Source: an uncultured bacterium (GTDB lineage: Bacteria > Cyanobacteriota > Vampirovibrionia > Gastranaerophilales > Gastranaerophilaceae). Taken from it: DNA of 64,000 bases. This document shows positions 49,797 through 58,750 of the stretch, in pieces; within the stretch, counting starts at the first letter, position 1; every line of letters starts with the position of its first letter. The translations under genes were made by a program, and so were the position numbers. The stretch lies in assembly GCA_958366705.1 (NCBI GenBank), contig CATXCB010000011.1, forward strand, positions 1-64,000, read 5' to 3'. The notes below the pieces were generated by a model. That model had not been told where the DNA came from. It did not search any database and saw only the letters and a program-made list of their open reading frames with translations.

Positions 49797-49839
49797 AAAC
49801 CGAGACAAATAGCGCGTAACGCGCTATTTGTCTCGGTTT
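49797..49839. repeat. Perfect 43-bp palindrome
   Basis: The left arm 49797-49817 (AAACCGAGACAAATAGCGCG and T) is perfectly complementary to 49819-49839 around a single A. It is far longer and more GC-rich than the terminators nearby. It may terminate the minus-strand DUF3137 gene, whose stop is 90 bases away, although no T run follows on that strand. Confidence 0.8.
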
Positions 49840-49928
49840 AAAATTATCAGAATTTACTATGGAATTATATTAAAGTAGAGTAGGGATTGGTGTCATCCTC
49901 TCCATAGGTTTTTGTTGTCAAAGTTCTA

Positions 49929-51203
49929 TTATAATCCGAGTTTCTTGTTTAGTTTTAATTGATTAATAAAATCTAGAACTGAAACGATTTCTTCAAATAG
50001 AGCAATAAAAGTTTGTTTACCGGTATCAGAAGTCATATTGGCCATTTTAAACATATCTCTATCTGTATGAAGTGCTATAACGATTTTATCATCTTTAAAC
50101 GCAACTCTGATATATTTTGTTTTGAATTTAGTTTTTATATTTTTTAATCTATCAATAAAAGCTGTAGTAATAAGGTATCGTGCTTCAATTTGATTTGTAG
50201 AATAAACTGTATAATTTTTCATAAACTCAATATCTTCCAATTGAACAACACTATATTTCTTTTTATTGATGGAAACATTACGACCGTCTTGTGAATTATC
50301 CAAAATGATTGTTTGACCTTCAAAATTTTTATTCATAGCAAATTCAACAATAATACCACGAAATTTTCCGGCCCATGACATGAGTTTATTAATTAATAAT
50401 TGTATGATAAACTTTATTCCAAAAATAAATATCGAAGCTGAAAGAATGACAGACATCGGTTTGGATAAACCCAATTTTACAAGTGTATCTATTAATTGAT
50501 AATAATGGGATATGATAATTATTATTCCTATAAGTCCAAGGATAAGAATAACAAGAATTATAGGGGAAAAGAGCAAAAAGCCTGTAAGTACACCAGATAA
50601 AATTGATAACTTAGATATTGTCTTAGCTTCTATTATTGAAAATGGTACATTTTTATAACTTCCACAGATACAGTCATCTATTGACAGTGCAGCTAGATTA
50701 AATAAATCTAAAGATTTTACTTTTTCTATGTTTTTATAAAAATCAAGATTTAAATTTACCACTCTATTATTCACAGTCATAGTTACATTATGCTTTTGTA
50801 CGATATTTGCAATTTTTTTATTTGAGAGAAGAATTGCAGTATCATCGTTGAGTCCATATTTTCTCCAATGTAGATTCCCAAACAACTTAACAAAATCGTC
50901 CATAAATCTGCGTTTAAAATCATCTTCCAGTTTGAAAGATAAATATGTTATACGAAACTTCTTAGATGAAATCTTAATAGCGATTACTAAGCTAATTATA
51001 ATTAAAACTAAGCAAAGAAATAGCTTTGGAATAGCTATTGATACAAAACACAAAGCAAAACTTATTAAAAGAGCTATGCATAAAAATAAGACTATTGCTT
51101 TTTGTTTACGTTTTTTATTAAGTAAATTTAGCGCTGGACTTATTTCTTTTACGTAAAAATTACTTAATTTGCGATTTAACTCAAAATATTCAGCTTGTTC
51201 CAT
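49929..51203 (-). CDS. DUF3137-family membrane protein
   Basis: The 424-residue protein has two N-terminal hydrophobic segments (about 37-90) and two more around 205-275. The C-terminal domain (about 285-400) has GIIVEFAMNKNFEGQTIIL, VQLEDIEFMKNYTVYSTNQI and EARYLITTAFIDRL, which match DUF3137. The biochemical role of that family is not established. A small phosphatase gene lies 23 bases upstream on the same strand. Confidence 0.75.
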   Translation of the reverse strand: MEQAEYFELNRKLSNFYVKEISPALNLLNKKRKQKAIVLFLCIALLISFALCFVSIAIPKLFLCLVLIIISLVIAIKISSKKFRITYLSFKLEDDFKRRFMDDFVKLFGNLHWRKYGLNDDTAILLSNKKIANIVQKHNVTMTVNNRVVNLNLDFYKNIEKVKSLDLFNLAALSIDDCICGSYKNVPFSIIEAKTISKLSILSGVLTGFLLFSPIILVILILGLIGIIIIISHYYQLIDTLVKLGLSKPMSVILSASIFIFGIKFIIQLLINKLMSWAGKFRGIIVEFAMNKNFEGQTIILDNSQDGRNVSINKKKYSVVQLEDIEFMKNYTVYSTNQIEARYLITTAFIDRLKNIKTKFKTKYIRVAFKDDKIVIALHTDRDMFKMANMTSDTGKQTFIALFEEIVSVLDFINQLKLNKKLGL

Positions 51204-51226
51204 TATACCACCTCTCTATTGCACAT

Positions 51227-51859
51227 CTAATCCCGTGAATTCACAAAAGACACATTTTCATTTTCTATAATTACTGCAGTAAGCACTGCATCTTTATATT
51301 TTCCGCAGCCGGTGTCTATGCATATTTTATCTTTTTGAACTAGCGGTTTATCAAATTCAGTGTGACCGAAAATGATTTTATATGGAAGTCCGTGTTTTTT
51401 AGAATAAAACTCGCTTCTTATGTAAACCATATCTGATAAATCTTGGTCTTCTAAGGGGATTCCAATTCTTATACCTGCATGAACGAACAAATATTTATTT
51501 GCAATGTAATATGGCTTTAAACTATTAAAAAACTCCCCATGAATTTTCATAATGTTTTCAAAGCTTCCATAGCTTTGAACTGTAGCATCTCCACCATAAT
51601 TCCAAAATAGATAATTATAATAGTCATCATGTGGAGCATTGAGCATTGCATATTCATGTGAACCTATTAAATATATACAATTACATAAATTTTGTATGTC
51701 TATTAGTTTATCAACTACTTCGCGCGATTTTGCACCTCTATCTATGTAATCCCCCATGAATACAATTGTATCCTCTTTTTGCGGTATGACTTTATCCAAA
51801 ACTGAACAAAGTTTATCATATTCACCGTGTATATCTGAAATTCCTATCAATTTACTCAT
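51227..51859 (-). CDS. Calcineurin-like metallophosphatase
   Basis: The 210-residue protein resembles bacterial PrpA/PrpB-type serine/threonine phosphatases and symmetrical diadenosine tetraphosphatases. It has SDIHGEYDKL, GDYIDRGAKS, a third motif GSHEYAML and later FGHTEF with IDTGCG. In most family members the third motif is GNHE, where Asn binds metal; here it is Ser, which may lower or alter activity. It probably forms an operon with the DUF3137 gene. Confidence 0.82.
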   Translation of the reverse strand: MSKLIGISDIHGEYDKLCSVLDKVIPQKEDTIVFMGDYIDRGAKSREVVDKLIDIQNLCNCIYLIGSHEYAMLNAPHDDYYNYLFWNYGGDATVQSYGSFENIMKIHGEFFNSLKPYYIANKYLFVHAGIRIGIPLEDQDLSDMVYIRSEFYSKKHGLPYKIIFGHTEFDKPLVQKDKICIDTGCGKYKDAVLTAVIIENENVSFVNSRD

Positions 51860-52109
51860 ATTAATAATTTATAACAAATTGTACTTTATTACAAATTATA
51901 ATCCTGATGTCAACTTGAACTTATTTCAATATCTAGATTAACATTTTCCTCAACAAGGTTTCAAATTATGTTCGGAAAGACAATAAGTAAGATTATACGA
52001 CCAACATCATGCAGAACTTGTTTCAGCATCTTAATATATATTCCATATAGGGTACTTTACAAATTTGTATATTTATAGTTTAATTAAAATTCAATTAGGG
52101 TACCTTATT

Positions 52110-52499
52110 GTGATTAAAAAAGTTTTAAAAATATTTTTGATTATATATCTATTTTTTGTTTCACTCAACACTGACGCGGTTGCAGTGAACTTGAACACTG
52201 ATTTATTTAATAATTTGAATTCTATTCAGTCAGTTAATCACAATGGCAACACTATTTATAATGAAGTTTCAGAATATGGAAAATTCATTGTTCCGGCATC
52301 AAGTACTGAATCTATTGTTCTATCGAAAAAACAGAATGATTCAAGTTCTTCTTTTGGCGGTTATAAAGATTTGCTGGTTCCGGAAAATCACCAATTTTCT
52401 TTATTATTATCTTATCTTTATAACAAATCATATCTGGATTTAAGTAAAAATTTAAATAATAAACGTTTTTTAACCGAACTTTCTCCTAATGCTCCTTAG
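52110..52499 (+). CDS. Small exported protein (129 residues)
   Basis: From a GTG at 52110 (TAGGG about 10 bases upstream) the protein has a signal peptide MIKKVLKIFLIIYLFFVSLN, with cleavage likely after TDAVA. A Ser/Asn-rich mature part of about 100 residues follows. A longer frame starting at 52065 lacks a better ribosome binding site and would bury the signal peptide. No family is recognised. The 205 bases upstream hold no gene. Confidence 0.5.
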   Translation: MIKKVLKIFLIIYLFFVSLNTDAVAVNLNTDLFNNLNSIQSVNHNGNTIYNEVSEYGKFIVPASSTESIVLSKKQNDSSSSFGGYKDLLVPENHQFSLLLSYLYNKSYLDLSKNLNNKRFLTELSPNAP

Positions 52500-52582
52500 C
52501 ATTGCGTATTAAATTTGCTTTTTGTTGACTATTTTTTGTAGCCAATCAATTTTGATATGAAAATTTTTATAGGAGAAATATT

Positions 52583-52732
52583 ATGGAAAATATTGAAACT
52601 CATCAAGAGGTTTCAAATACCTCTAATGATGCGCATTTAAATGAATCTTCCGGTACCGGAGTGTTCGGTTCTTTAGTATTCATGGGATTAGCTTTGCTGG
52701 TAATGATAGTTATATCAAAGTTTCTTCACTAA
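52583..52732 (+). CDS. Single-span membrane micro-protein (49 residues)
   Basis: The frame MENIETHQEVSNTSNDAHLN is followed by ESSGTGVFG and one membrane helix (about 31-46, VFMGLALLVMIVIS) ending SKFLH. AGGAG lies 7 bases before the ATG and a terminator follows at 52792. The polar N-terminus and C-terminal helix suggest a tail-anchored protein. It follows the small exported protein on the same strand. Confidence 0.6.
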   Translation: MENIETHQEVSNTSNDAHLNESSGTGVFGSLVFMGLALLVMIVISKFLH

Positions 52733-52791
52733 TCTTTGAATACTCCACAAAACTTAATTAACAAGCCAAATCTTTCGATGTAAATCGAAAA

Positions 52792-52825
52792 GGGACCAAG
52801 TTTTATAACTTAGTCCCCTTTTTTT
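52792..52825. terminator. Bidirectional terminator
   Basis: GGGAC-C-AAGTT (52792-52802) pairs with AACTT-A-GTCCC (52807-52817) with one mismatch, then CTTTTTTTA. It separates the micro-protein gene from the converging GT5 gene. Confidence 0.82.
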
Positions 52826-52844
52826 ATTCTTTTTTTGACTTTGA

Positions 52845-55475
52845 TTATGCTGCTATTTCTACTTTTTTAGAAATAGTTTCGTTTTCTTTTGACTTTATTG
52901 AGGTATTGTTATTTGAAGATAATTGTTCTGATTTTGTAGATTTTTTGTTCAAGTACATATAAATTCCACCTGCTACAGCTATTGTACCAAGAGCAATGGC
53001 AAGAATCATTTTTAGTGGTTTAGATTTAGTTTTACCCATTAATGTTTCAACTTCTTCTTTAAATTCTCCAAACTTGCCAACAATTCTATTTAAAGGTTTC
53101 TGGTTTCGGCTTTCCCAGCTTTTATCTGTCTCCAGAATATCATCTAAATAACGTCTGTTTGCAGATTTTCCGCGGTTATACTCATTGTTGTTGTGCCAGT
53201 CAATGCGTTCTTCAATATTTTTCTTACATTTAGCAACAAAAGAATCATGTTTATTTGTGTACTCATCTATCATGTCTTTATAAATATCAGACATTTGTGA
53301 AGCTTGCCTTTTTACTCTGGCTGCATCAATTTCTTCTTTTGTATTGGTCCAGTTCAGTCCATAGTATTCAGGATTTCTTTCGACAGCTTCTTTTGTCATA
53401 AACCCGTTTAAAGCATTTGTGTAATCCACCGGCCCGCCTGTTTTTGTAACAGCATAAGGAACTCCGGCAGCTTTTGCTTCTAGTGGTGTAATTCCGCACA
53501 TTTCCCTGCGGGATGTAAATGCACAATATGTAGCGCAGCCAACCAGTCTTTTTGAGAACCAGCCGTCAACATACATAAGATTGTGTTTGTAAATTCCGCC
53601 ATCCAGAGTTTCAAGTTCTTTCATTGCTCTGTCAATAGCTTTCCAGTCTGAATCGTTTTTATTCCAAGGCCCTGCACCAAAAACACCTTTGACTTTTAAT
53701 TTAGTTTCTGCAGGGACATCTGATCTTTTGAAAAAGTCAAGAAGTCCATCAACTGAAATAGGGAAACCTTTTTGTTCATCCGGTCTGCCCCAACCCATAA
53801 TAAGAATATCGCCGTCTTTAATCGGAGATAAGTAACCTCTTACATTGTGTCCGTCTTGAATTTGACCGTCACTAAAGAATAATTTATTTAATTCGTCCTG
53901 TCCTTTTTCTCCGGCTTCCCAGATTAAATTAGTGAACCAGCGTGCATTTTTTTCTCTTGCAGCAATAACTTCGTCAATATTTGAGCCATTGTAGCTAAAA
54001 GGTGTAAAACCTTTACGATTTTTATAAAGTCCGTTTGTTTTGTCTCTTCCAAATAGAGCATCTGGATTGTCTAATTCCATTGATGCAGGAGTTGAACCGT
54101 TTAATACATCTTTTGTTTCAATTTCGTTGTAGAAATCTGTTAAAAATTTTGCAGCATCATACATTTCATTGCTCTTCATTTCTTTTGCAAACGTATATGA
54201 GACTGTTCCTGTTGAAATGTTTTGAGGATTTAATTTAGCTGCAGATATACCGGCTCTTAAAATATTATAAGTCCCGCCGCCGTCTTTAAAATTATCCAAA
54301 TATGGATCCATAATTGCATGGGCAATCTGGCGTTCTCTTGGTGACAATTTATCAGAATTAATTCCAAACTGTTTTGCTTTTTGTAAAATATTAAAATCAG
54401 GAAGTTTTTTCATGACTTCAGCATCTGATGCATCGCCAACGACAACTTGATACTTAAATGGGTCATCAGTTATCCCTTGATAATATCGTCCTGTGTTATG
54501 CGCAATTATGTGAGCTTTTGTTCCATTTACCGAATCATCACCAAGTGCGGACATATTTGCTATATGATTACCGTATGTGTGAGCAACTCTGTCATGGCAA
54601 ATAACGCTTGCAGGATTGTAATATCCGAATTCTTCAGTATTCATCTTTTTATTCAGAATTTCTGCCTGTACTCTCATCCAATCAGAATTTACAATTTCAG
54701 CTTCAAAAGGAACATTTCCGAAGCAATCATATGAATATGGTTTAGATGCTCTTGCAAGTTGAGGGGTGTATACAAAATAATGAGGTTCACCTTTTAATTC
54801 ATTATATTTAGGGTTGTTTTTAGAAATTTTAAACAATGCATAAGGGACATCTTCAGTTTCACCTAACACTTTTTCTGATAATCTTGTTATATGACCTTTC
54901 AACGATGTAGGTTCAATTATGCAGTATTTTGATTTAGCTGCAGGCCCTTTTCCATTAGGTTTACTTTGAATAACATAACTGATTTCGTCTGTTGGAATAT
55001 TAAATTTTTTAGCAACAGCTTCTAAATCTTCACCTAAGTTTGCGCTGTAAAATTGGCTAGCTGGCATTTCATCTGCTAATTCAGAAGCCTTTTGTCCTTT
55101 ATGTAATAAAAATTTAAAGCCGCCTTTTGGATTGTTGTACTCCCAGAAAGGCATAAAGCTTCTTGCATCAAATTTTATATTTTGAGGTTTTCCATCTACC
55201 ATAACAGTTTTAAACACTTCATTGTGGCGCATGCTTGCAATCATTTCTTTACCAACAACACCTTCTCCGCCTTGTGCGGCTTCAGGTAGCCCTAAAGCGT
55301 TATTTTCCGGAGTTAATGAGGCAATTTGTCCTAAGTTTTTTTCTCTCCCTGTAAAGGTAAGTGTAACTAAACCTGAATTTTGAATATGAGCTTTCTCATG
55401 TGAATTTGACTGAATATTTGATTTTCTTGTTGCAGTATTAACTACTGTGTAATTTTGAACTAAATTTACGCGCAT
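52845..55475 (-). CDS. Glycogen-synthase-like GT5 protein with a C-terminal membrane anchor
   Basis: The 876-residue protein resembles glycogen/starch synthases. An N-terminal GT5 half has EAAQGGEGVVGKEM in place of the KTGGLGDV loop and VICHDRVAHTYGNHI for the HDW motif. The C-terminal half has FTSRREMCGITPLEAKAAGV and TKTGGPVDYT, matching the sugar-nucleotide-binding end. Two extras are unusual. The N-terminus has a tag ending LTFTGREKN (about 38-46), and a membrane helix near the C-terminus (MILAIALGTIAVAGGIYMYL) is followed by a polar tail. It may work at a membrane or have a modified role. Confidence 0.78.
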   Translation of the reverse strand: MRVNLVQNYTVVNTATRKSNIQSNSHEKAHIQNSGLVTLTFTGREKNLGQIASLTPENNALGLPEAAQGGEGVVGKEMIASMRHNEVFKTVMVDGKPQNIKFDARSFMPFWEYNNPKGGFKFLLHKGQKASELADEMPASQFYSANLGEDLEAVAKKFNIPTDEISYVIQSKPNGKGPAAKSKYCIIEPTSLKGHITRLSEKVLGETEDVPYALFKISKNNPKYNELKGEPHYFVYTPQLARASKPYSYDCFGNVPFEAEIVNSDWMRVQAEILNKKMNTEEFGYYNPASVICHDRVAHTYGNHIANMSALGDDSVNGTKAHIIAHNTGRYYQGITDDPFKYQVVVGDASDAEVMKKLPDFNILQKAKQFGINSDKLSPRERQIAHAIMDPYLDNFKDGGGTYNILRAGISAAKLNPQNISTGTVSYTFAKEMKSNEMYDAAKFLTDFYNEIETKDVLNGSTPASMELDNPDALFGRDKTNGLYKNRKGFTPFSYNGSNIDEVIAAREKNARWFTNLIWEAGEKGQDELNKLFFSDGQIQDGHNVRGYLSPIKDGDILIMGWGRPDEQKGFPISVDGLLDFFKRSDVPAETKLKVKGVFGAGPWNKNDSDWKAIDRAMKELETLDGGIYKHNLMYVDGWFSKRLVGCATYCAFTSRREMCGITPLEAKAAGVPYAVTKTGGPVDYTNALNGFMTKEAVERNPEYYGLNWTNTKEEIDAARVKRQASQMSDIYKDMIDEYTNKHDSFVAKCKKNIEERIDWHNNNEYNRGKSANRRYLDDILETDKSWESRNQKPLNRIVGKFGEFKEEVETLMGKTKSKPLKMILAIALGTIAVAGGIYMYLNKKSTKSEQLSSNNNTSIKSKENETISKKVEIAA

Positions 55476-55581
55476 AAAATTTCCCCTAACAAATAATTAT
55501 ATAAAATGTCCCTATAAAATTTATAAAAACCGTAAAAATATTTTTAAATAGTGATTGCAGAAAATATTAAGATTTATTACA

Positions 55582-55603
55582 GGAGCAGGGTTTCCCCTGC
55601 TCC
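55582..55603. terminator. Hairpin after clpC
   Basis: GGAGCAGGG (55582-55590) pairs with CCCTGCTCC (55595-55603) and lies 7 bases after the clpC stop. The minus-strand tail TGTAATAAATCTT is only weakly T-rich. Confidence 0.6.
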
Positions 55604-55609
55604 AAAATA

Positions 55610-58132
55610 TTAATTTACTGAAGGTTGTTCAACACAATCTTCTGTTTCTTTTTCTTTTTTTACTCTTTTGGTTTTCGCAGCTTTTTCAAAAGAAATTTTT
55701 CCATCAACAAGAGTAACTTTTATTGTGTCGCCTGAAATATATTTTCCAGACAAAATTTCTTCAGCTAAGCTGTCTTCCATTTTACGTTGAATTAAACGTC
55801 TTAGCGGACGGGCACCATAAGCCTCAGAATAGCCGCTTTCAGCCAGATGATCTTTAACTTCATCAGTAACTTCAATGTTCAAGCCTTTTTCAACCAGTCG
55901 TTTCAATAGGTCTTTTAACATTAAATCAACAATTTGACGAATTTCTTCTTTTGACAGATGAGCAAATACAATAGTCTCATCAATACGGTTCAAGAATTCA
56001 GGTCTGAATGCTTTTTTCATTTCTTCAGATACTGTTTCTTTTAGTTTTTCGTATTTATCTTTTGATTCGTCATCAGATGTTGAGAAACCAAGTTTTGATG
56101 TTGTTGTAATCATGCTTGCGCCAACATTTGATGTCATGATGATAACTGTATTTTTAAAGCTTACATGACGACCTTTAGAGTCAGTTAATCTTCCATCATC
56201 CAGTATTTGAAGCATTATATTAAATACGTCAGGATGGGCTTTTTCAATTTCATCGAAAAGAACAACTGAATATGGTTTCTTTCTGACAAGTTCTGAAAGG
56301 TGTCCGCCATCATCATAGCCAACATATCCCGGAGGAGAACCAATAAGTTTTGCAGTTGAATGTTTTTCCATAAATTCTGACATATCAACTCTTATCATAT
56401 TATCTTCTGAACCAAACATAGCCTCAGCTAAGGCTTTTGCAAGTTCAGTTTTACCTACACCTGTCGGGCCGCAGAAGATAAAACTTCCAATTGGTCTGTT
56501 TGGTGATTTTAATCCAACACGGGCACGTCTTATAGCTTTTGAGATTGCAACAATTGCGTCATGCTGCCCGATAACTCTCTGGTGTAGTGTATCTTCCAAT
56601 TTTAGAAGTCTTTCACTTTCACCTTCAGTTAATTTTGTTACCGGAACACCTGTCATCATTGCAATAACTTCAGCAACATTTTCAGCAGTAACTGTTGCTT
56701 TATTTGTTTCGTGTTCTTCTCTCCATTTTGCTGAAACTTCTCTGATTTTATCTCTCAAATCAGCTTCATCATCACGAAGTTGAGAAGCTGTTTCAAATTC
56801 TTGATTTCTTATAGCTTCTTCTTTTTCTTTAATCAAAGATTTTAATTGTTTTTCAAGTTCTTTTCCTTCCGGACACATGTTAGAAACTTTTAATCTAACC
56901 TTAGAACTTGCTTCATCGATTACATCAATTGCTTTGTCCGGTAAAAATCTGTCATTAACATATTTGCTTGATAATTTAACAGCCGCAACAATTGCTTCAT
57001 CAGAAATTATAAGTTTGTGGTGTTCTTCATATTTTGGTTTTAAACCTTTGATAATTTCAATAGATTCATCAATAGACGGTTCATCAATCTGAACTGGTTG
57101 GAAACGTCTTTCAAGTGCAGAATCTTTTTCTATATATTTTCTATATTCATCAGAAGTTGTTGCACCAATAACTTGAATTTCACCGCGTGATAGTGCCGGT
57201 TTCAATATGTTAGCCGCGTCAATAGCACCTTCTGCAGCACCGGCTCCAATCAAAGTATGCATTTCATCAATAACGAGGATAATGTTTCCTGCTTGACGAA
57301 TTTCATCCATAATTTTTTTCAAGCGTTCTTCAAATTCTCCGCGGTACTTAGTACCTGCAACCAGAAGCCCCATGTCTAACTGGATAACTTTTTTGCCATC
57401 CAGAACATCTGGAACTTCAGCATTAACTATTCTTGTAGCTAATCCTTCTGCTACTGCAGTTTTACCAACACCAGGTTCACCTAATAGTACAGGATTATTT
57501 TTAGTTCTTCTTGCAAGAATTTGGATAACACGTTCAATTTCTTTATCTCTGCCGACAACAGGATCTAAACGTAATTCTTGAGCTGCAAGGGTTAAATCTC
57601 TGCCAAATTCATCTAAGCTTGGAGTTTTAGTTTTTCCGGTTGAAGATGAGCCGGAAGATGATGAGGAACCAGAGGCTCCTGCTGCAGTTTGAGGCTTAGA
57701 TTCTCCAAGCATTTTCACTACATTACTTCTTACTTTATTTAAATCAACTCCTAAGTTTTCCAAAACTCTGGCAGCAACCCCTTCACCTTCTCTAATCAAA
57801 CCGAGAAGTAAGTGTTCTGTACCTATATAATTATGACCCAGTTGTCTTGCTTCATCCCAGGATAATTCTAAAACTCGTTTAGCTCTCGGTGTAAAAGGAA
57901 TTTCTACTGCTACAAAACCTGAACCTCTGCCGATAATCTTTTCAACTTCAGTTCGTGCATCTTTAAGATTGACTCCCATTGATTTAAGAGTTTTAGCAGC
58001 AACACCGGTTCCTTCTCCGATTAAACCTAATAAAACTTGTTCTGTTCCAACAAAATTATGGCCTAATCTTCGAGCTTCTTCCTGAGCGAGCATAATAACT
58101 TTTATCGCTTTTTCTGTAAAACGTTCGAACAT
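55610..58132 (-). CDS. clpC: ATP-dependent Clp protease ATP-binding subunit ClpC
   Basis: ClpC unfolds proteins for the ClpP protease. The 840 residues contain two Clp_N repeats (about 1-150; RRLGHNFVGTEQVLLGLIGE and RQLGHNYIGTEHLLLGLIRE) and a Ser/Gly linker. The first AAA+ domain carries GEPGVGKT, a UVR domain lies at about 425-465, and the second AAA+ domain carries GPTGVGKT. A C-terminal D2-small domain completes a normal ClpC. All Walker and sensor motifs appear intact. Confidence 0.96.
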   Translation of the reverse strand: MFERFTEKAIKVIMLAQEEARRLGHNFVGTEQVLLGLIGEGTGVAAKTLKSMGVNLKDARTEVEKIIGRGSGFVAVEIPFTPRAKRVLELSWDEARQLGHNYIGTEHLLLGLIREGEGVAARVLENLGVDLNKVRSNVVKMLGESKPQTAAGASGSSSSSGSSSTGKTKTPSLDEFGRDLTLAAQELRLDPVVGRDKEIERVIQILARRTKNNPVLLGEPGVGKTAVAEGLATRIVNAEVPDVLDGKKVIQLDMGLLVAGTKYRGEFEERLKKIMDEIRQAGNIILVIDEMHTLIGAGAAEGAIDAANILKPALSRGEIQVIGATTSDEYRKYIEKDSALERRFQPVQIDEPSIDESIEIIKGLKPKYEEHHKLIISDEAIVAAVKLSSKYVNDRFLPDKAIDVIDEASSKVRLKVSNMCPEGKELEKQLKSLIKEKEEAIRNQEFETASQLRDDEADLRDKIREVSAKWREEHETNKATVTAENVAEVIAMMTGVPVTKLTEGESERLLKLEDTLHQRVIGQHDAIVAISKAIRRARVGLKSPNRPIGSFIFCGPTGVGKTELAKALAEAMFGSEDNMIRVDMSEFMEKHSTAKLIGSPPGYVGYDDGGHLSELVRKKPYSVVLFDEIEKAHPDVFNIMLQILDDGRLTDSKGRHVSFKNTVIIMTSNVGASMITTTSKLGFSTSDDESKDKYEKLKETVSEEMKKAFRPEFLNRIDETIVFAHLSKEEIRQIVDLMLKDLLKRLVEKGLNIEVTDEVKDHLAESGYSEAYGARPLRRLIQRKMEDSLAEEILSGKYISGDTIKVTLVDGKISFEKAAKTKRVKKEKETEDCVEQPSVN

Positions 58133-58270
58133 TTTTTACTCCTATCTCTTCTATAACAAAATTATATATAAAACATGAAAAAGTTTCAAGGTGCAAGTTG
58201 AAACTTTGCCACTAAATAGAGGTTTGAGTGTAATTTTGTAAACTGAGTTTAGCTAACAAAATTTAGAAAT

Positions 58271-58594
58271 TTATAGTCCTAAATCTTTTAAAAATCTTTC
58301 ATTGTCAGATAAATCAAACAAATTTTTCTCATCAAATGGATCGATTACTTTTCCGCTGCTGAATAATTTGTCAACAATTTGATTATGTGAATCGTTTTCC
58401 ATATCTGAAATTGCAAGTTTTGTGAAATTTTTTATATCTGTTTTTCTTTCATATAAGTCCAGTGCATGCTTTGACCATGTGTTCAAGAAAGTTTTTTTTG
58501 AAGCCTTGCTGTCGGAATTAATTGGTGAACTCATTGGAAAACAAGAGTTTGTAGAGTTTTCTGCTTTTAATTTTTGAGCTAATTTTTTAAACAT
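58271..58594 (-). CDS. Hypothetical protein (107 residues)
   Basis: The protein starts MFKKLAQKLKAENSTNSCFP. The ATG at 58594 has GGGAG 6 bases upstream, whereas the longer frame to 58681 would begin inside the promoter. A polar N-terminus is followed by helical stretches (TFLNTWSKHALDLYERKTDI, NQIVDKLFSSG) and an acidic C-terminus. No family is recognised. Confidence 0.55.
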   Translation of the reverse strand: MFKKLAQKLKAENSTNSCFPMSSPINSDSKASKKTFLNTWSKHALDLYERKTDIKNFTKLAISDMENDSHNQIVDKLFSSGKVIDPFDEKNLFDLSDNERFLKDLGL

Positions 58595-58618
58595 CACATC
58601 TCCCTGTTTATAATTACT

Positions 58619-58646
58619 ATTATACATTATTACAATAATATTGCAA
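58619..58646 (-). promoter_or_regulatory. Promoter of the 107-residue gene
   Basis: On the minus strand TTGCAA (58641-58646), 16 bases and TATAAT (58619-58624) lie about 24 bases upstream of the ATG at 58594, leaving a short leader with GGGAG. Confidence 0.6.
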
Positions 58647-58750
58647 ATATATATCAGTCTAAGAGTCAAATTTTTATTCATTTAGCTTGATTATAAAATA
58701 TATTTAAATTAGAATATGAATACTGATTAGGAAAAAGAAAAGAGGGAAAA

